Counted from the stretch's first letter, positions 36,102 to 49,055 are shown. The stretch: DNA of 64,000 bases from Brachybacterium halotolerans (GCF_016623465.1 NZ_JAEDAJ010000001.1:377953-441952); one strand, 5' to 3'. Numbers and translations are program-made. The notes: generated by a model from the letters alone, not told the origin.

Positions 36102-36107
36102 ATTCTA
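36102..36107 (-). promoter_or_regulatory. Leaderless -10 of the hinT-phoH-ybeY-corC-era operon
   Basis: Minus-strand TAGAAT, 7 bases before the first ATG. The -35 is weak. Confidence 0.55.
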
Positions 36108-36185
36108 CGGGCCACGGGCCGACCGGGCATGCGCGTGGGGTCGACCACAGCTGGTTCATGATCCTGGCTTTCGAGGGTCCCAAGG

Positions 36186-36219
36186 AGTTGACTGTCCCCG
36201 ACTGGTTCAGTTGTCAACT
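36186..36219 (+). promoter_or_regulatory. Operator-like inverted repeat of the FMN reductase gene
   Basis: AGTTGAC (36186-36192) and AGTTGTCAACT (36209-36219, itself a palindrome) form inverted repeats just upstream of the ribosome-binding site. The layout suits a MarR- or HxlR-type redox repressor, but no such gene is adjacent. Confidence 0.5.
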
Positions 36220-36239
36220 ACTTTCAAGGGGTCCTCGGA

Positions 36240-36782
36240 ATGCCCAAGCTCGGAATCATCCTCTCCAGCGCCCGACCGAACCGCGTCGCCGACCATGTGG
36301 CGCGCTGGGTCTCCGATGCGGTCGACGACCGCTTCGAGGTGGACCTGATCGACCTGCGCGAGGTCGCGCTGCCCGCCTTCGACGAGCCTCAGTCCCCGAA
36401 GTCCGGGGCCGACAAGACCACCGACCACGGCCGGACCTGGGGCGAGCGCATCGCCGCCCTCGATGCCGCCGTGATCCTCACGCCGCAGTACAACGGCTCC
36501 TACCCCGGCGCCCTCAAGAACGCCGTCGACTTCCTCTACGGCGAGTGGAGCGGTCTGCCGGTGCTGCTCATCGGCTACGGCTGGAACGCCGCGAACGAGG
36601 TGCTGCCCCTCCTGGAGACCCTCATGAGCCGCGTCGGCGCCGACGTCGTCGACACGCTCGGCCTGGGCTTCCGCGAGGACCTCTCGCTCGAGGGCGAGCT
36701 GTTCGTCGCCGAGGAGAAGGTGGCCCGTCTGGCCGCGGACCTCGCCTCCCTCGAGGAGAAGGCGCTGCAGCCCGCCGCCTGA
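36240..36782 (+). CDS. NADPH-dependent FMN reductase
   Basis: This 180-residue flavodoxin-like protein has SSARPNR at the phosphate-binding loop and TPQYNGSYPGALKNAVDFLY, typical of quinone/azo/chromate-type reductases. It may reduce FMN or quinones with NADPH. The ATG follows AAGGGG with 9 bases spacing. It is a single gene bounded by a hairpin; the inverted repeats in its promoter suggest induction. Confidence 0.9.
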   Translation: MPKLGIILSSARPNRVADHVARWVSDAVDDRFEVDLIDLREVALPAFDEPQSPKSGADKTTDHGRTWGERIAALDAAVILTPQYNGSYPGALKNAVDFLYGEWSGLPVLLIGYGWNAANEVLPLLETLMSRVGADVVDTLGLGFREDLSLEGELFVAEEKVARLAADLASLEEKALQPAA

Positions 36783-36840
36783 CGCGCGCGACGCGCGCTG
36801 GGAAACGCGCGCTGGTGCGGAGCACCATCGCACACCGGGA

Positions 36841-36871
36841 GGGCCCGGGATCCCCGAGGGGTCCCGGGCCC
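36841..36871. terminator. Bidirectional hairpin terminator
   Basis: GGGCCCGGGA (36841-36850) pairs perfectly with TCCCGGGCCC (36862-36871), with CCCC/GGGG inside the loop. It sits between the convergent FMN reductase and ABC permease genes. Confidence 0.7.
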
Positions 36872-36912
36872 GCTCGCGTCCGCGGCCGGGCGGCGACCCG
36901 GTCGGCGGGGCC

Positions 36913-37791
36913 TCAGTTCCCGGGGCTCGTGTACCAGCGGGACATGAGGCGGAAGCAGAGGACGCCCGCCACCAGCAGCGCGGGCCCCGCGAGCGGCGAG
37001 AGCACGGCGACGGCCGACGGGACCACGGCCTCGTCGGCCCGTCCGAGCACCACGGTGATCGGCAGGTACGCCATGAACGCGAGCGGGATCAGCACCGTCA
37101 GCAGCCAGCCGCCGACGACGCCGAAGATGCTCATCGGGTAGGCGCCGAAGTCCGTGAGGATCCGGTCGATCGTGTCCTTGACGCGGGTGACCGGGCCCCA
37201 GCGGAAGTCGAGTCCCGAGATCGCGATCTGCATGCCCGCCTCCACGAGCCCGCCACCGATCGCCGCGAGGGCGAGGTAGGCGATCCGCCACGGCGTCCAG
37301 TGGACATCGACCATGCCGGCGGCGGTCACGAGGATCGCGAGGCCCAGCACCAGGTCGCCGATCGTGCCGGGGTTGAACATGCGGGTGAGCAGCTGCATCA
37401 GCGGCGGCGCGGGCCGCAGCAGGAAACGGTCCCAGTCGCCGTCGCGGATCGCCTGGGCGCTCCCGCGGTGCTGGCCGAAGTTGATGGTGCAGACGCCGTG
37501 CGCGGTCAGGCGCAGCCCGTACAGGAGCGCGACCTCCCCCACGCTCCAGCCGGCGATCGCGCCGAAGGCGTTGAGCAGCACGCCGATGAAGGCGAGCTGC
37601 GTTCCCTGCAGCGCCGCGCTGCCCAGGAACGTCATCGCGAGGTTCAGACGATGCACGCGCATGCTGCGCCAGGTCGCGCGCACCAGGATCGTGTACGTGT
37701 GCCAGGCGGGGACGGGTGTCGCGAGGGTCTCGGCCCGACGCGCGGGCCCCGTCGGCCCGGCGGGTTCCGAGGGTCCGTGCGTCTCAGCCAC
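36913..37791 (-). CDS. ABC-2 type exporter permease (DUF990-like)
   Basis: A 292-residue membrane protein with about six hydrophobic segments, third gene of an exporter operon. The pattern (ANLAMTFLGSAALQGTQLAF-like N-terminus, DRFLLRPAPPLMQLL, then VGGWLLTVLIPLAFMAYLP) matches the ABC-2 permease pairs that work with a DrrA-like ATPase. The start overlaps the preceding permease by 8 bases. Substrate unknown. The N-terminus (SEPAGPTGPARRAE) is coded by GGCCCCGTCGGCC-type repeats. Confidence 0.83.
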   Translation of the reverse strand: MAETHGPSEPAGPTGPARRAETLATPVPAWHTYTILVRATWRSMRVHRLNLAMTFLGSAALQGTQLAFIGVLLNAFGAIAGWSVGEVALLYGLRLTAHGVCTINFGQHRGSAQAIRDGDWDRFLLRPAPPLMQLLTRMFNPGTIGDLVLGLAILVTAAGMVDVHWTPWRIAYLALAAIGGGLVEAGMQIAISGLDFRWGPVTRVKDTIDRILTDFGAYPMSIFGVVGGWLLTVLIPLAFMAYLPITVVLGRADEAVVPSAVAVLSPLAGPALLVAGVLCFRLMSRWYTSPGN

Positions 37792-38647
37792 CGAAGATCA
37801 CCAGCCGTCGGATCGCGCGGCGCCAGACGAGCGCCGACAGCACGATCAGCAGTCCGATCCACAGCAGCTGGCCGCCGATCGCGCTGACGGTGTGCCACCC
37901 GGGGTCGGGGTCGACGTAGAGGGAGATCGGCACGAAGATCTGCGCGGAGAACGGCAGCCAGCCGAGCACCGCGCGCAGGGCGCCCGGCATGAACCACAGC
38001 GGTATCAGCGCTCCGGAGCTGAACTGGGCGAGCATGCGGTAGACGAGGAATGCGCCCCCGACCTCGAGCGTCCAGAAGCCGACGAGACCCACGGTGAAGT
38101 TCATGATCTGGGCGATCACGAGGCCCAGCGTGATCGAGACCGCGAAGGCGACGCCCGAGGCGAGCGTGGGCGGAGGATCCACGGCGCCGAGCGCGAGCCC
38201 GACGACGAGCGCGCAGCCGGCGGCGGGCAGCTGCGCGAGGCTCGAGCCGAGCTGCTGGGCCAGAGCCATGGGCACCGCGGAGACCGGCCGCATCACGTCG
38301 AAGGCGATCGCGCCGGTGCGGAGGCGGCCGTAGAGGGTGTCGAAGACGAAGGGCTGGAAGACGAGGGTGGCGAGCACGCCGAGGACGGCGTAGGTGATCG
38401 CGACGGACTGGTCGACCCCGGCGACGCTCTCTCTGCTGCCGTAGACCGCAGTCCACACCAGGTGCACGAGGATCACCTGCAGGACGGCGCCCACGATGCC
38501 GCTCCACATGGAGGCCCGGAACACGAACTGCGAGCGCCATGACTGCCCGCACGCGGCAGCGAGCGCACGCGCCGCGAGCGCCAGGGGCAGGGCGCTGCCC
38601 GCGCGGACCGTGTCGTGGGCGGGGACGGTCTGCGCGCCGGTCGTCAT
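37784..38647 (-). CDS. ABC-2 type exporter permease (DUF990-like)
   Basis: This 287-residue membrane protein has about six hydrophobic segments and resembles its neighbour in length and layout (FDVMRPVSAVPMALAQQL, then MPGALRAVLGWLPFSAQIFVP). The two permeases would form a heterodimer with the ATPase encoded just upstream. ATGA overlap with the ATPase and 8-base overlap with the other permease indicate one operon. Confidence 0.83.
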   Translation of the reverse strand: MTTGAQTVPAHDTVRAGSALPLALAARALAAACGQSWRSQFVFRASMWSGIVGAVLQVILVHLVWTAVYGSRESVAGVDQSVAITYAVLGVLATLVFQPFVFDTLYGRLRTGAIAFDVMRPVSAVPMALAQQLGSSLAQLPAAGCALVVGLALGAVDPPPTLASGVAFAVSITLGLVIAQIMNFTVGLVGFWTLEVGGAFLVYRMLAQFSSGALIPLWFMPGALRAVLGWLPFSAQIFVPISLYVDPDPGWHTVSAIGGQLLWIGLLIVLSALVWRRAIRRLVIFGG

Positions 38648-39648
38648 CGTCCGTCCCGTCCGACGCTCCCACTGAGGTAGATCCGACGGATCACGTCCTC
38701 GACGCCCGGCTCGCGGGAGGTGATGTCGAGGACCTCGAGCGCGTCGGAGAGCCTGCTGATCGCGGCCGGGGCGGGGATCCGCTCCGGGTCGAAGCGGAAG
38801 GCGGTGAGGTGGTCGTCACCGTCGGGCCGGGTGGTCGTGCGCTCGATGTCGCCGACGTGCGCGAGCGTCGGCTCCTCCCGCGTGCGCACGACGATCTCGC
38901 GGTACGGGGCGTACTCCCGGCGCAGCTGGGCGAGCGTGCCGTCGTAGAGGATGCGGCCCTCGTCGATGATCACCACGCGGTGCGCGAGCTGCTCGATGTC
39001 GGCGATATCGTGCGTGGTCAGCAGCACCGTGGTGCCGGCGTCCTGGTTGCGCTGGGCGATGAACTCGCGGATGCGCACCTTGGCGACCACGTCGAGCCCG
39101 ACGGTCGGCTCGTCCAGGTAGAGCACCGGCGGGCGGTAGAGCATCGCCGCGACGATGTCGCCGCGCATCCTCTGGCCGAGCGACAGCGAGCGCACCGAGG
39201 TGTCCATGAAGGGCCCCATGTCCAGCAGGTCGACGAACTCGTCGAGGGCTCGGCGGTAGTCCTCCCGTCCCAGTCCGTAGAGCCTGGAGATCAGCTCGAA
39301 GGAGTCCCGCAGGGGCAGGTCGGTCCACAGCTGCGTGCGCTGGCCGAAGACGGCGCCGATGTTGCGGGCGTTCGCGCGCCGGTCCTTCCAGGGCACGATC
39401 CCCTCCACCTCGACGTTGCCGGCAGTGGGCACGAGGATGCCGGTGAGCATCTTGATGGTGGTGGACTTCCCGGCACCGTTGGGTCCGAGGTAGCCGACGA
39501 TCTCGCCGTCGTCGATCTGCAGCGACACGTCGTCGACCGCGCGGGTGAGGACCCGGCGCGTGCTGAACAGCGAGCGCACGGAGGACAGGGGCCCCTCGAC
39601 GCGCGCGGGTCGGGAGAACGCCTTGACGAGGTGCTCGGCGCGGATCAT
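38644..39648 (-). CDS. ABC exporter ATP-binding protein
   Basis: This 334-residue ATPase (start MIRAEHLVKAF; the upstream frame is unsupported) has Walker A GPNGAGKST, signature LSLGQRMRG (LSxGQ), Walker B PVLYLDEPTVGLD and switch His in TTHDIAD. The C-terminal extension (about 245-334) holds a regulatory domain as in DrrA-type exporters. It leads the operon with the two permeases; the exported substance is not apparent. Confidence 0.9.
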   Translation of the reverse strand: MIRAEHLVKAFSRPARVEGPLSSVRSLFSTRRVLTRAVDDVSLQIDDGEIVGYLGPNGAGKSTTIKMLTGILVPTAGNVEVEGIVPWKDRRANARNIGAVFGQRTQLWTDLPLRDSFELISRLYGLGREDYRRALDEFVDLLDMGPFMDTSVRSLSLGQRMRGDIVAAMLYRPPVLYLDEPTVGLDVVAKVRIREFIAQRNQDAGTTVLLTTHDIADIEQLAHRVVIIDEGRILYDGTLAQLRREYAPYREIVVRTREEPTLAHVGDIERTTTRPDGDDHLTAFRFDPERIPAPAAISRLSDALEVLDITSREPGVEDVIRRIYLSGSVGRDGR

Positions 39649-39870
39649 CCGCCGAGCATCCCGGCCGCCGCTCCGCCGTCGGTCCCCGATCCCGTCGACA
39701 GCGGGGCGCCCGGTGGGATCACGGTGCGCCGGATCATCGAGGAGCGGAGGGACGGAGCGGCGCGTAGCGACATGGGTCGCTAGGTTTCCATGGCGTGACC
39801 CACCACACAAGGACATTCGGTGCGTGCCCCGGGGTCGGGCCACGCATCGAGCCCGCTCAGAGGACCGCTC

Positions 39871-40671
39871 TCAGCCCCACCGGCCGACGAGTGCGCTGAT
39901 CACGGCGATGGCCGCGGGGCCGGCGGTCGAGGAGCGCAGAACCTCAGGGCCCAGCAGCACGGATCGCGCCCCAGCCTCCTTCAGCTGCGCGAGCTCCTCC
40001 GGAGAGATCCCGCCCTCGGGCCCGACGACCACCACGATCTCAGGCACCCCGGCAGGCACCTCGTCGGCCCGCAGGGCGCGCAGCTGCTCGGCGAGTCCCA
40101 TAAGACCCACCGACTCCTGCTCGTGCAGCACGAGGACCATGGCCCCCGCCGCGTTGCGCTCGCGCAGATCCTCGACGAGCTGGGCGCTGGTCCGGGCCTC
40201 GTCGACCGCGGGGATCCCCCGCCGGCGGCACTGCTTGACCGCCGCGCGCACGGTGTTCTCCCAGCGCGCACGGCCCTTGCGCAGCTTCTCGCCCTTCCAG
40301 ACGGACACCGAGCGGTGCGCGATCCAGGGCGTCACCCTGTCCACGCCCAGCTCGGTCGCCGACTCGACCGCCTGCTCGTCGCGTCCGCCGGTGGCCAGCG
40401 CCTGCACGAGGGAGAGGCGCGGTGAGCGGGTCACCGGATCCGAGGGAGCTTCGAGCAGACGCAGGGAGAGCTCCTCCTTGCGGGCCTCGGTCACCTCGGC
40501 GCGGGCCTGACGGCCGTCCGCGTCGCTCAGCAGGATCCGCTCCCCCGCGCGGATGCGCGCGACCTTCGCCGCGTGCCTGCCCTCCTCACCGGTGAGGTCG
40601 TAGCGCGATCCCTCGTCGAGCGCGGCGAGGGCGTCGTCGAGCGTGAGGAAGGCGGCGGGGGTGTCGGGCAC
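39871..40671 (-). CDS. rsmE: 16S rRNA m3U1498 methyltransferase
   Basis: A SPOUT-class methyltransferase. The 266-residue protein has the PUA-like N-terminus (GRHAAKVARIRAGERILLSD), ATKG-equivalent LATGGRDEQAVESATELGV, and the SPOUT knot VVVGPEGGISPEEL with VLLGPEVLRSSTAGPAAIAV. The GTG follows dnaJ closely (26 bases from the dnaJ stop), matching the conserved hrcA-dnaJ-rsmE order. A separate control from the ABC exporter is likely. Confidence 0.95.
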   Translation of the reverse strand: MPDTPAAFLTLDDALAALDEGSRYDLTGEEGRHAAKVARIRAGERILLSDADGRQARAEVTEARKEELSLRLLEAPSDPVTRSPRLSLVQALATGGRDEQAVESATELGVDRVTPWIAHRSVSVWKGEKLRKGRARWENTVRAAVKQCRRRGIPAVDEARTSAQLVEDLRERNAAGAMVLVLHEQESVGLMGLAEQLRALRADEVPAGVPEIVVVVGPEGGISPEELAQLKEAGARSVLLGPEVLRSSTAGPAAIAVISALVGRWG

Positions 40672-40697
40672 GGGGTTGCTCCTCGGCGGATCGGGTC

Positions 40698-41828
<1,131 letters not shown>

Positions 41829-41904
41829 GAAGGGGTCCTTGCTGTGGCGGTGGTTCGGTGGGGCGCGGGCGGAAGCGTCGGGAGCCTCATCACGGGGACG
41901 AGCA

Positions 41905-42918
41905 TCAGCCCAGGAAGCGGGAGACGTAGCGCGCGAGGGCCTGGACGGTGGAGATGCCGGTCACGTAGTCCATCCGGGTGGGGCCGAGGATCGCCAGGTG
42001 CGAGCCGTCACGGTACCCGGCGCCCACGAGGGACGCCTGGGCGAGCGCGTGCTCGGGGATCTCCTGGCCGATGCGCACCTCGACCGCTCCGGGCTCGGCG
42101 CGCATCGAGCCCAGCAGGCGCAGCAGCACGAGCTGCTCCTCGAGCACGTCCAGGAGCGGCTCAACCTGCGTGGTGAAGTCCCCCGCCGAGCGCGCGAGGT
42201 TCGCGGCGCCGGCCATGATGATGCGGTCCTCGGTGCGGCTGTCGGCGAGGCCCAGCAGGCCGTCGACGACCTCGCGGCACGCCTCCTGGGCCCCGGCGGG
42301 GCTGCGGGTGACGAGCTCGGCGAGCGGATCGTGGAGGTCGGTGACCTCGCGGCCGACGACGGCCTGGTTCATGCGTGCGCGCAGGTCGGCGTAGAAGTCC
42401 GTGTCGAACTCGACGGAGCGCCCTGCGAGCAGCGGGATGGTGCGCTGGTCGACCTGGCCGGACTCGGTGATGAGGACGACGAGCAGGAGCGCGTCTGCCA
42501 CCTTCACGAGCTCGACGTGGCGCACCCGGGCCTGTCGCACCGCCGGGTACTGCACGAGCGCGACCTGGTGGGTGAGCTGGGCGAGCAGGCGGACCGTGCG
42601 CGTCAGCAGCTCGTCCAGGTCGCCCGCGTCGTCGAGGAAGGAGCGGATCGCCCGCTTCTCCGGCGAGGACAGCGGCTTGATCGCGGCGACGTGGTCGACG
42701 AAGGCGCGATAGCCCTTGTCGGTGGGGACCCGGCCGGCGGAGGTGTGGGGCTGGGTGATCAGCCCCTCCTCCTCGAGCAGCGACATGTCGTTGCGGACCG
42801 TGGCCGCCGAGACCCCCAGATCGTGGCGATCCAGAAGGGATTTCGAGCCCACGGGCTCGCGAGTGGCGACGTAGTCCTCGACGATCGCGCCCAGGATCTG
42901 CAGCCTGCGCTCCTCCAC
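41905..42918 (-). CDS. hrcA: Heat-inducible transcription repressor HrcA
   Basis: This 337-residue repressor of class I heat-shock genes binds CIRCE. I selected the GTG at 42918, preceded by a GGGAGGTGA site, which gives the usual family length. The winged helix ([44 protein letters not shown]) and the effector domain ([18 protein letters not shown]) are clear. Its own promoter carries a CIRCE operator, and dnaJ follows. Confidence 0.95.
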   Translation of the reverse strand: MEERRLQILGAIVEDYVATREPVGSKSLLDRHDLGVSAATVRNDMSLLEEEGLITQPHTSAGRVPTDKGYRAFVDHVAAIKPLSSPEKRAIRSFLDDAGDLDELLTRTVRLLAQLTHQVALVQYPAVRQARVRHVELVKVADALLLVVLITESGQVDQRTIPLLAGRSVEFDTDFYADLRARMNQAVVGREVTDLHDPLAELVTRSPAGAQEACREVVDGLLGLADSRTEDRIIMAGAANLARSAGDFTTQVEPLLDVLEEQLVLLRLLGSMRAEPGAVEVRIGQEIPEHALAQASLVGAGYRDGSHLAILGPTRMDYVTGISTVQALARYVSRFLG

Positions 42919-42936
42919 GTGCTCACCTCCCATGCG

Positions 42937-42963
42937 CTGGCACTGTTCGCTTCCGAGTGCCAA
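42937..42963. promoter_or_regulatory. CIRCE operator
   Basis: On the minus strand TTGGCACTC, 9 bases, then CAGTGCCAG. This matches the actinobacterial CIRCE form (CTGGCACTC-N9-GAGTGCCAG) with two differences. It lies 19 bases before the hrcA GTG. Confidence 0.88.
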
Positions 42964-43024
42964 TCCTACGCGTCGCCGACGCCGCTCCACGAGAGGTGTT
43001 CGCCACCGGTGTACGGTGTCGGCC

Positions 43025-43906
43025 GTGTCACCGCGATCCTTCCCCGACCGCTACGGCCAGGACGTCCTCTCCTCGCCCGCGCCCTCCCACCACCGCCGCG
43101 CCCCGCAGGCCGCCGACGTGCCCGCGCAGCGGGATCTCGTCGTCGAGGAGGCGTCCACGGGCTTCACCGGCGCGATCGTGCGCCTCGAGAAGATCGCCGG
43201 CGAGCTCGTCGTCGAGCTCGAGGACGGACGCGGCCGGCGCCGCGGCTTCCCGATGGGCCCCGGCTTCATGATCGACGGCAGGCCGGTGCGCCTGGTGCCG
43301 CCGCAGCGCGCCGCGGCCGCCGCTCCCGCCCGGCAGCGCTCCGCCTCCGGCTCCGTCTACGTGCAGGGCGCGAAGGCCCGCACCGCCCGCGCCTCGCGGA
43401 TCTGGGTCGAGGGCAAGCACGACGCCGAGCTGGTGCAGAAGGTGTGGGGACACGACCTGCGCATCGAGGGCGTGGTCGTCGAGATGCTCGACGGCGCCGA
43501 CAACCTCGCCGAGCGCGTGCGCGACTTCGCCCCCGGCCCGGGCCGACGCCTGGGCGTGCTGGTCGACCACCTCGTCAAGGGCTCGAAGGAGACGCGACTT
43601 GCCGAGGACACCATGCACCTTCCCGGCGCACGCGGGAATGTGCTGATCCTCGGCCACCCGTACGTCGACGTCTGGCAGGCCGTGCGCCCCGCGCGCGTCG
43701 GACTCCAGGCGTGGCCCCACGTGCCCCGCGGCACCGACATCAAGGTCGGGACGCTGCGGGCGCTGGGCTGGCCGCACGCCGAGCAGGCCGACATCGCCGA
43801 GGGCTGGCAGCGGATCCTCGCGACGGTCCGCTCCTACGCCGACGTGGAGCCCACCCTCTCCGGACGCATCGAGGAGCTCATCGACTGGGTGACCACCGAG
43901 TCCTGA
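43025..43906 (+). CDS. DUF3097 domain protein
   Basis: This 293-residue protein is conserved beside hrcA in actinobacteria; function unknown. It has AxRIWVEGKHDAELVQKVWG, which resembles a TOPRIM-like start, and LGVLVDHLVKGSKETRLAE and GHPYVDVWQAVRP further on. TACGGT is 7 bases before the GTG, so it is likely leaderless. Divergent from hrcA, with CIRCE in the gap. Confidence 0.88.
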   Translation: MSPRSFPDRYGQDVLSSPAPSHHRRAPQAADVPAQRDLVVEEASTGFTGAIVRLEKIAGELVVELEDGRGRRRGFPMGPGFMIDGRPVRLVPPQRAAAAAPARQRSASGSVYVQGAKARTARASRIWVEGKHDAELVQKVWGHDLRIEGVVVEMLDGADNLAERVRDFAPGPGRRLGVLVDHLVKGSKETRLAEDTMHLPGARGNVLILGHPYVDVWQAVRPARVGLQAWPHVPRGTDIKVGTLRALGWPHAEQADIAEGWQRILATVRSYADVEPTLSGRIEELIDWVTTES

Positions 43907-44055
43907 GCCGTGCGACGGGGGCTTTCCCCCGGGACGCGCAGCGGATCTCCCCCGCGCGCGGGCGTGATGCGCCCGATAGGCTCGTGGCGCACGTGAACCC
44001 GCTCGGCCTGCGCGACCGCGCTGCGGAGCGATCGAACCGGACGAGGAGCGATCCC

Positions 44056-45156
44056 ATGAGCGAGAACAACGGACCCGTCGACCCGTATCGGCCGACGCAG
44101 GACGACGGCACGGACCGGACCGGGTGGGCGGCCGACCCTTCGCAGGCCGGCGCCGCACCCGAGGGCGTCCCCGGTGCCGAGGGGACGGACGCGCCCGGTG
44201 GCAGCGCATCCGCCGAGAACGCCGCCGTGGACGGTGCAGAATCGGCGGGCGCCGGGGACACGGCGGATGTCGCGGACCACGCGTCCGTCGACGGCGGCGG
44301 GTCGTTCAGCGTGGACAACGAGTTCTCCGCTCCCCGACCGACGGACGACGGGCAGACCACTGCGTATGGGCAGGCCTCCCCCTATGGGCAGGAATCGCCC
44401 TACGGGCAGGCATCGCCCTACGGGCAGGCATCGCCCTACGGCGCGGGTGACGCGTCGCAGTCGTCCGCCGCGGGCGCGCCTCCGAGCGGCGAGCAGAGCG
44501 GCTACGGCTACGGCCACGGCGGGTCCGCGCAGAGCTCCGGGCAGGCAGGTCCCCAGGGCGCGGCTCACCAGAACCCCGCCGATGGGCAGGGCGGATACCA
44601 GGAGAACTCCGGGTACGCGCAGAACACCGGATACCCGCAGGGTGCGAGTGGGCAGCAGGGCGCAGGCGGACAGCAGGGCGCCTACCAGCAGATCCCGGGC
44701 CCGACCCCCGCGGGCGACTGGTCGAACACTCCCCCTCCGCACATCAAGGGCGTGTACCCGGGGCCGCTCACCGGACAGCCGACGGCCCAGTCCGACGTGA
44801 AGCTGTGGTCGATGCTCGCGCAGCTCGCCGTGGTGATCGGGTACCTCATCAGCTTCGGAACGCTCGGCTGGCTCGGGCCGCTGATCATCTTCCTGGTCTT
44901 CAAGGACCGCAACCGCTTCATCCGCTTCAACGCGGCCGAGGCGCTGAACGCGGCGATCGCCGTGATCATCGCGGAGATCGTGCTGACGATCGTGTGCGGG
45001 ATCCTCGCCCTGATCTCCCTGGGGATCCTCTCGTTCCTCTTCGTGGTGGTCGCCGTCCCCGCGGTCCTGCACATCATCTTCGCGATCATGGGCGCCGTGA
45101 AGGCGAACGACCGCCAGTGGTGGAACTACCCCATGAACATCCGCCTCGTGAAGTGA
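44056..45156 (+). CDS. DUF4870 membrane protein with Tyr-Gly-Gln repeats
   Basis: A 366-residue protein. The first ~245 residues are low-complexity, with SPYGQ-type repeats (about 98-125), then Gly/Gln/Ser-rich text and PPPHIKGVYPGPLTG. A DUF4870 domain follows with three membrane segments (SMLAQLAVVIGYLISFGTL, FNAAEALNAAIAVIIAEIVL, LSFLFVVVAVPAVLHIIFAI). The role is unknown. The ATG follows GAGGAG. Confidence 0.87.
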   Translation: MSENNGPVDPYRPTQDDGTDRTGWAADPSQAGAAPEGVPGAEGTDAPGGSASAENAAVDGAESAGAGDTADVADHASVDGGGSFSVDNEFSAPRPTDDGQTTAYGQASPYGQESPYGQASPYGQASPYGAGDASQSSAAGAPPSGEQSGYGYGHGGSAQSSGQAGPQGAAHQNPADGQGGYQENSGYAQNTGYPQGASGQQGAGGQQGAYQQIPGPTPAGDWSNTPPPHIKGVYPGPLTGQPTAQSDVKLWSMLAQLAVVIGYLISFGTLGWLGPLIIFLVFKDRNRFIRFNAAEALNAAIAVIIAEIVLTIVCGILALISLGILSFLFVVVAVPAVLHIIFAIMGAVKANDRQWWNYPMNIRLVK

Positions 45157-45190
45157 GCGGGTGGCCGCGCGAGCGGTCGCCGCATCGGAC

Positions 45191-45236
45191 GACGGGAGGG
45201 CCCGGGATCATCTGCTTGATCCCGGGCCCTTCCGTC
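45191..45236. terminator. Long bidirectional hairpin terminator
   Basis: A 20-bp stem with one G-T pair (45191-45210 with 45217-45236) around a 6-base loop, between convergent genes. The core AGGGCCCGGGATCA is similar to the hairpin at 36841. Confidence 0.75.
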
Positions 45237-45266
45237 GTCCGGATGATGCCGATGCCGGCACGCCGA

Positions 45267-45650
45267 CTACCTCCAGGTGACGCCGTCCACCTCGTACTCG
45301 CGGAGACGATGGCGCATCATCTCGCGCAGCAGGTCCACCGGGGCCGGCCGCCCGTACGGGAGCTTCACGGTGCCCTTGCCGGTCTCGAAGTCCTCCAGCT
45401 GCGCATCGAAGGCCTCTCGGGTGCTGGGCGTGAAGGCCGCGTTCGCGTGCTTCGCGTGGGTGCTGACCACGAACAGGATCATGCCCTGCGGGTGCACCCA
45501 GGCGACGTTGCCCCACTTCAGCTGCTCGCTCGCCTCGGGGACGACCTCGCGCGCGAGCTCGCGCAGCTGCTGGGCGAGCTCGAGGGCGGGCCCGTCCAAC
45601 CCGGCGAAGTAATCCTCGACGGTCTTCGGCTTCTCGGTGCGCGAGGCCAT
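45267..45650 (-). CDS. DUF1801 domain protein
   Basis: This 127-residue protein has the DUF1801 pattern (KTVEDYFAGLDGPALELAQQLRELA, VPEASEQLKWGNVAWVHPQGMILF, then TGKGTVKLPYG). Family function is unknown; structures of the family show a small alpha/beta fold. It lies after hemW with 86 bases between, possibly a separate transcript. Confidence 0.85.
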   Translation of the reverse strand: MASRTEKPKTVEDYFAGLDGPALELAQQLRELAREVVPEASEQLKWGNVAWVHPQGMILFVVSTHAKHANAAFTPSTREAFDAQLEDFETGKGTVKLPYGRPAPVDLLREMMRHRLREYEVDGVTWR

Positions 45651-45736
45651 GCGGACAGTCTGGCACCGGCCCTGCGCCCGTGCACGGGATCCCGTGCATC
45701 CGCACCCGGAGGACGCGGCGCTGGTGGCCCCTGACG

Positions 45737-46929
45737 TCAGGGCACGAGGTCGCGGATGACGGCGTCGGCCAGCAGGCGGCCCTCCCGCGTGAGCACCGCC
45801 CTGCCCTCGGCGAGGGCGTGGGGATCGAGGTGGCCGCGATCCCGGTGGACGGCGAGCATCCCACGGGTCTGCCCGGGCACCTCCTCGACCGGGAGCCCGT
45901 CGGCGATGCGCAGCTCGAGCATGATCCGCTCGAGGAGTCGGTCCTGCGCGGTCAGCTGCTCGAACTCCTGCACGGGCAGGACGCCCTGGGAGAGCATGCC
46001 GGCGTAGCGGCTGGGGTGCTTGACGTTCCAGGCCCGCATGCCGCGCCGATGCCGGTGCGCACCGGGGCCGATCCCCCACCAGTCCGCACCGCGCCAGTAG
46101 GCGAGGTTGTGACGGCAGCGCTCGGCGGTGCTGCGGGCGAAGTTCGAGACCTCGTACCACTGCAGTCCGTGCGCGCTGGTGAGGTCGTCGATGAGCTCGT
46201 ACTTGTCGGCCATGTCGTCCGGATCGGGCTCTGAGATCTCGCCGTGGCGCAGCCGACGGGCCATCGCCGTGTTCCCCTCGATGATCAGCGAGTAGGCGGA
46301 GAGATGGTCGACATCGCAGGCCAGGGCCGCGCGCACCGACGTCTCCACGTCGGCGACGGTCTCCCCCGGCGTCCCGTAGATCAGATCGAGGCTCACCGAG
46401 AGCCCCGCCTCCTTCGCCCAGGCGACGGCCTGCGGGACCCGCTCGGGATCATGCGTGCGGTCGAGCGTCGCGAGCACGCTGCGCACTGCGGACTGCATGC
46501 CGAAGGACACGCGGGTGATGCCGCCCTCCACGAGGGTGCGCAGCGATGCGGGGGTGACCGAGTCCGGGTTCGCCTCGGTCGTGACCTCGACGTCCGGCGC
46601 GAAGGGCACGAGCGAGCGCAGATGGGAGAGCATCGCGACGAGATCGTCGGCGGGCAGCAGGGTGGGCGTGCCGCCGCCGAAGAACACCGTGGAGACCCGG
46701 TCGTAGTCGATGCCGTGGGCCGCGTCGTCCGCGAGGGTCAGGTCCATCTCGCGCATGGCGTTGGCCGAGTATTCGCGCTGGGACCCGCCGCCGCCCAGCT
46801 CTGTCGCGGTGTAGGTGTTGAAGTCGCAGTATCCGCAGCGCACCGCGCAGAACGGCACGTGGATGTAGACCGAGAGGTCTCCGCCGCCGTACGGCGTGGA
46901 CAGCGATGAAGGGACAGCGGAGACCGCGC

Positions 46930-46933
<4 letters not shown>
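45737..46933 (-). CDS. hemW: Radical SAM heme chaperone HemW
   Basis: This 398-residue protein (family also called oxygen-independent coproporphyrinogen oxidase-like) has the radical SAM Cys cluster [19 protein letters not shown] text ([10 protein letters not shown]) and the C-terminal HemW domain. In the family it inserts heme rather than oxidising coproporphyrinogen. The GTG overlaps the lepA stop (GTGA), so the two are coupled. Confidence 0.93.
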
Positions 46934-48816
<1,883 letters not shown>

Positions 48817-49055
48817 CTGTCCTCTCATCGGGGCGCCGACGGGCACTTCCCGGGGCGCACGCTGGCAGCACCAGCCATGGTCTCATGGCGGGCGCGGATC
48901 GCGAGGCCGAGGGGCCGCTTGGGGGCGCACATCACCCGGGCCCTGCCGCGCCCTTCCGTTCGTGCACGCCGCCCTGCCGCGCCGGGCTGCTGTCTACGAT
49001 GGGCGCGATCCGCACCGCCCCGCAGCGACCGCACCGACCGCGCAGGAGAACCCGC

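Noticed and set aside
44369..44440. Repeat array resembling a CRISPR or minisatellite
   Set aside because: It is in-frame coding repeat (SPYGQ type) in the DUF4870 protein; no CRISPR array or Cas gene is seen in the window.
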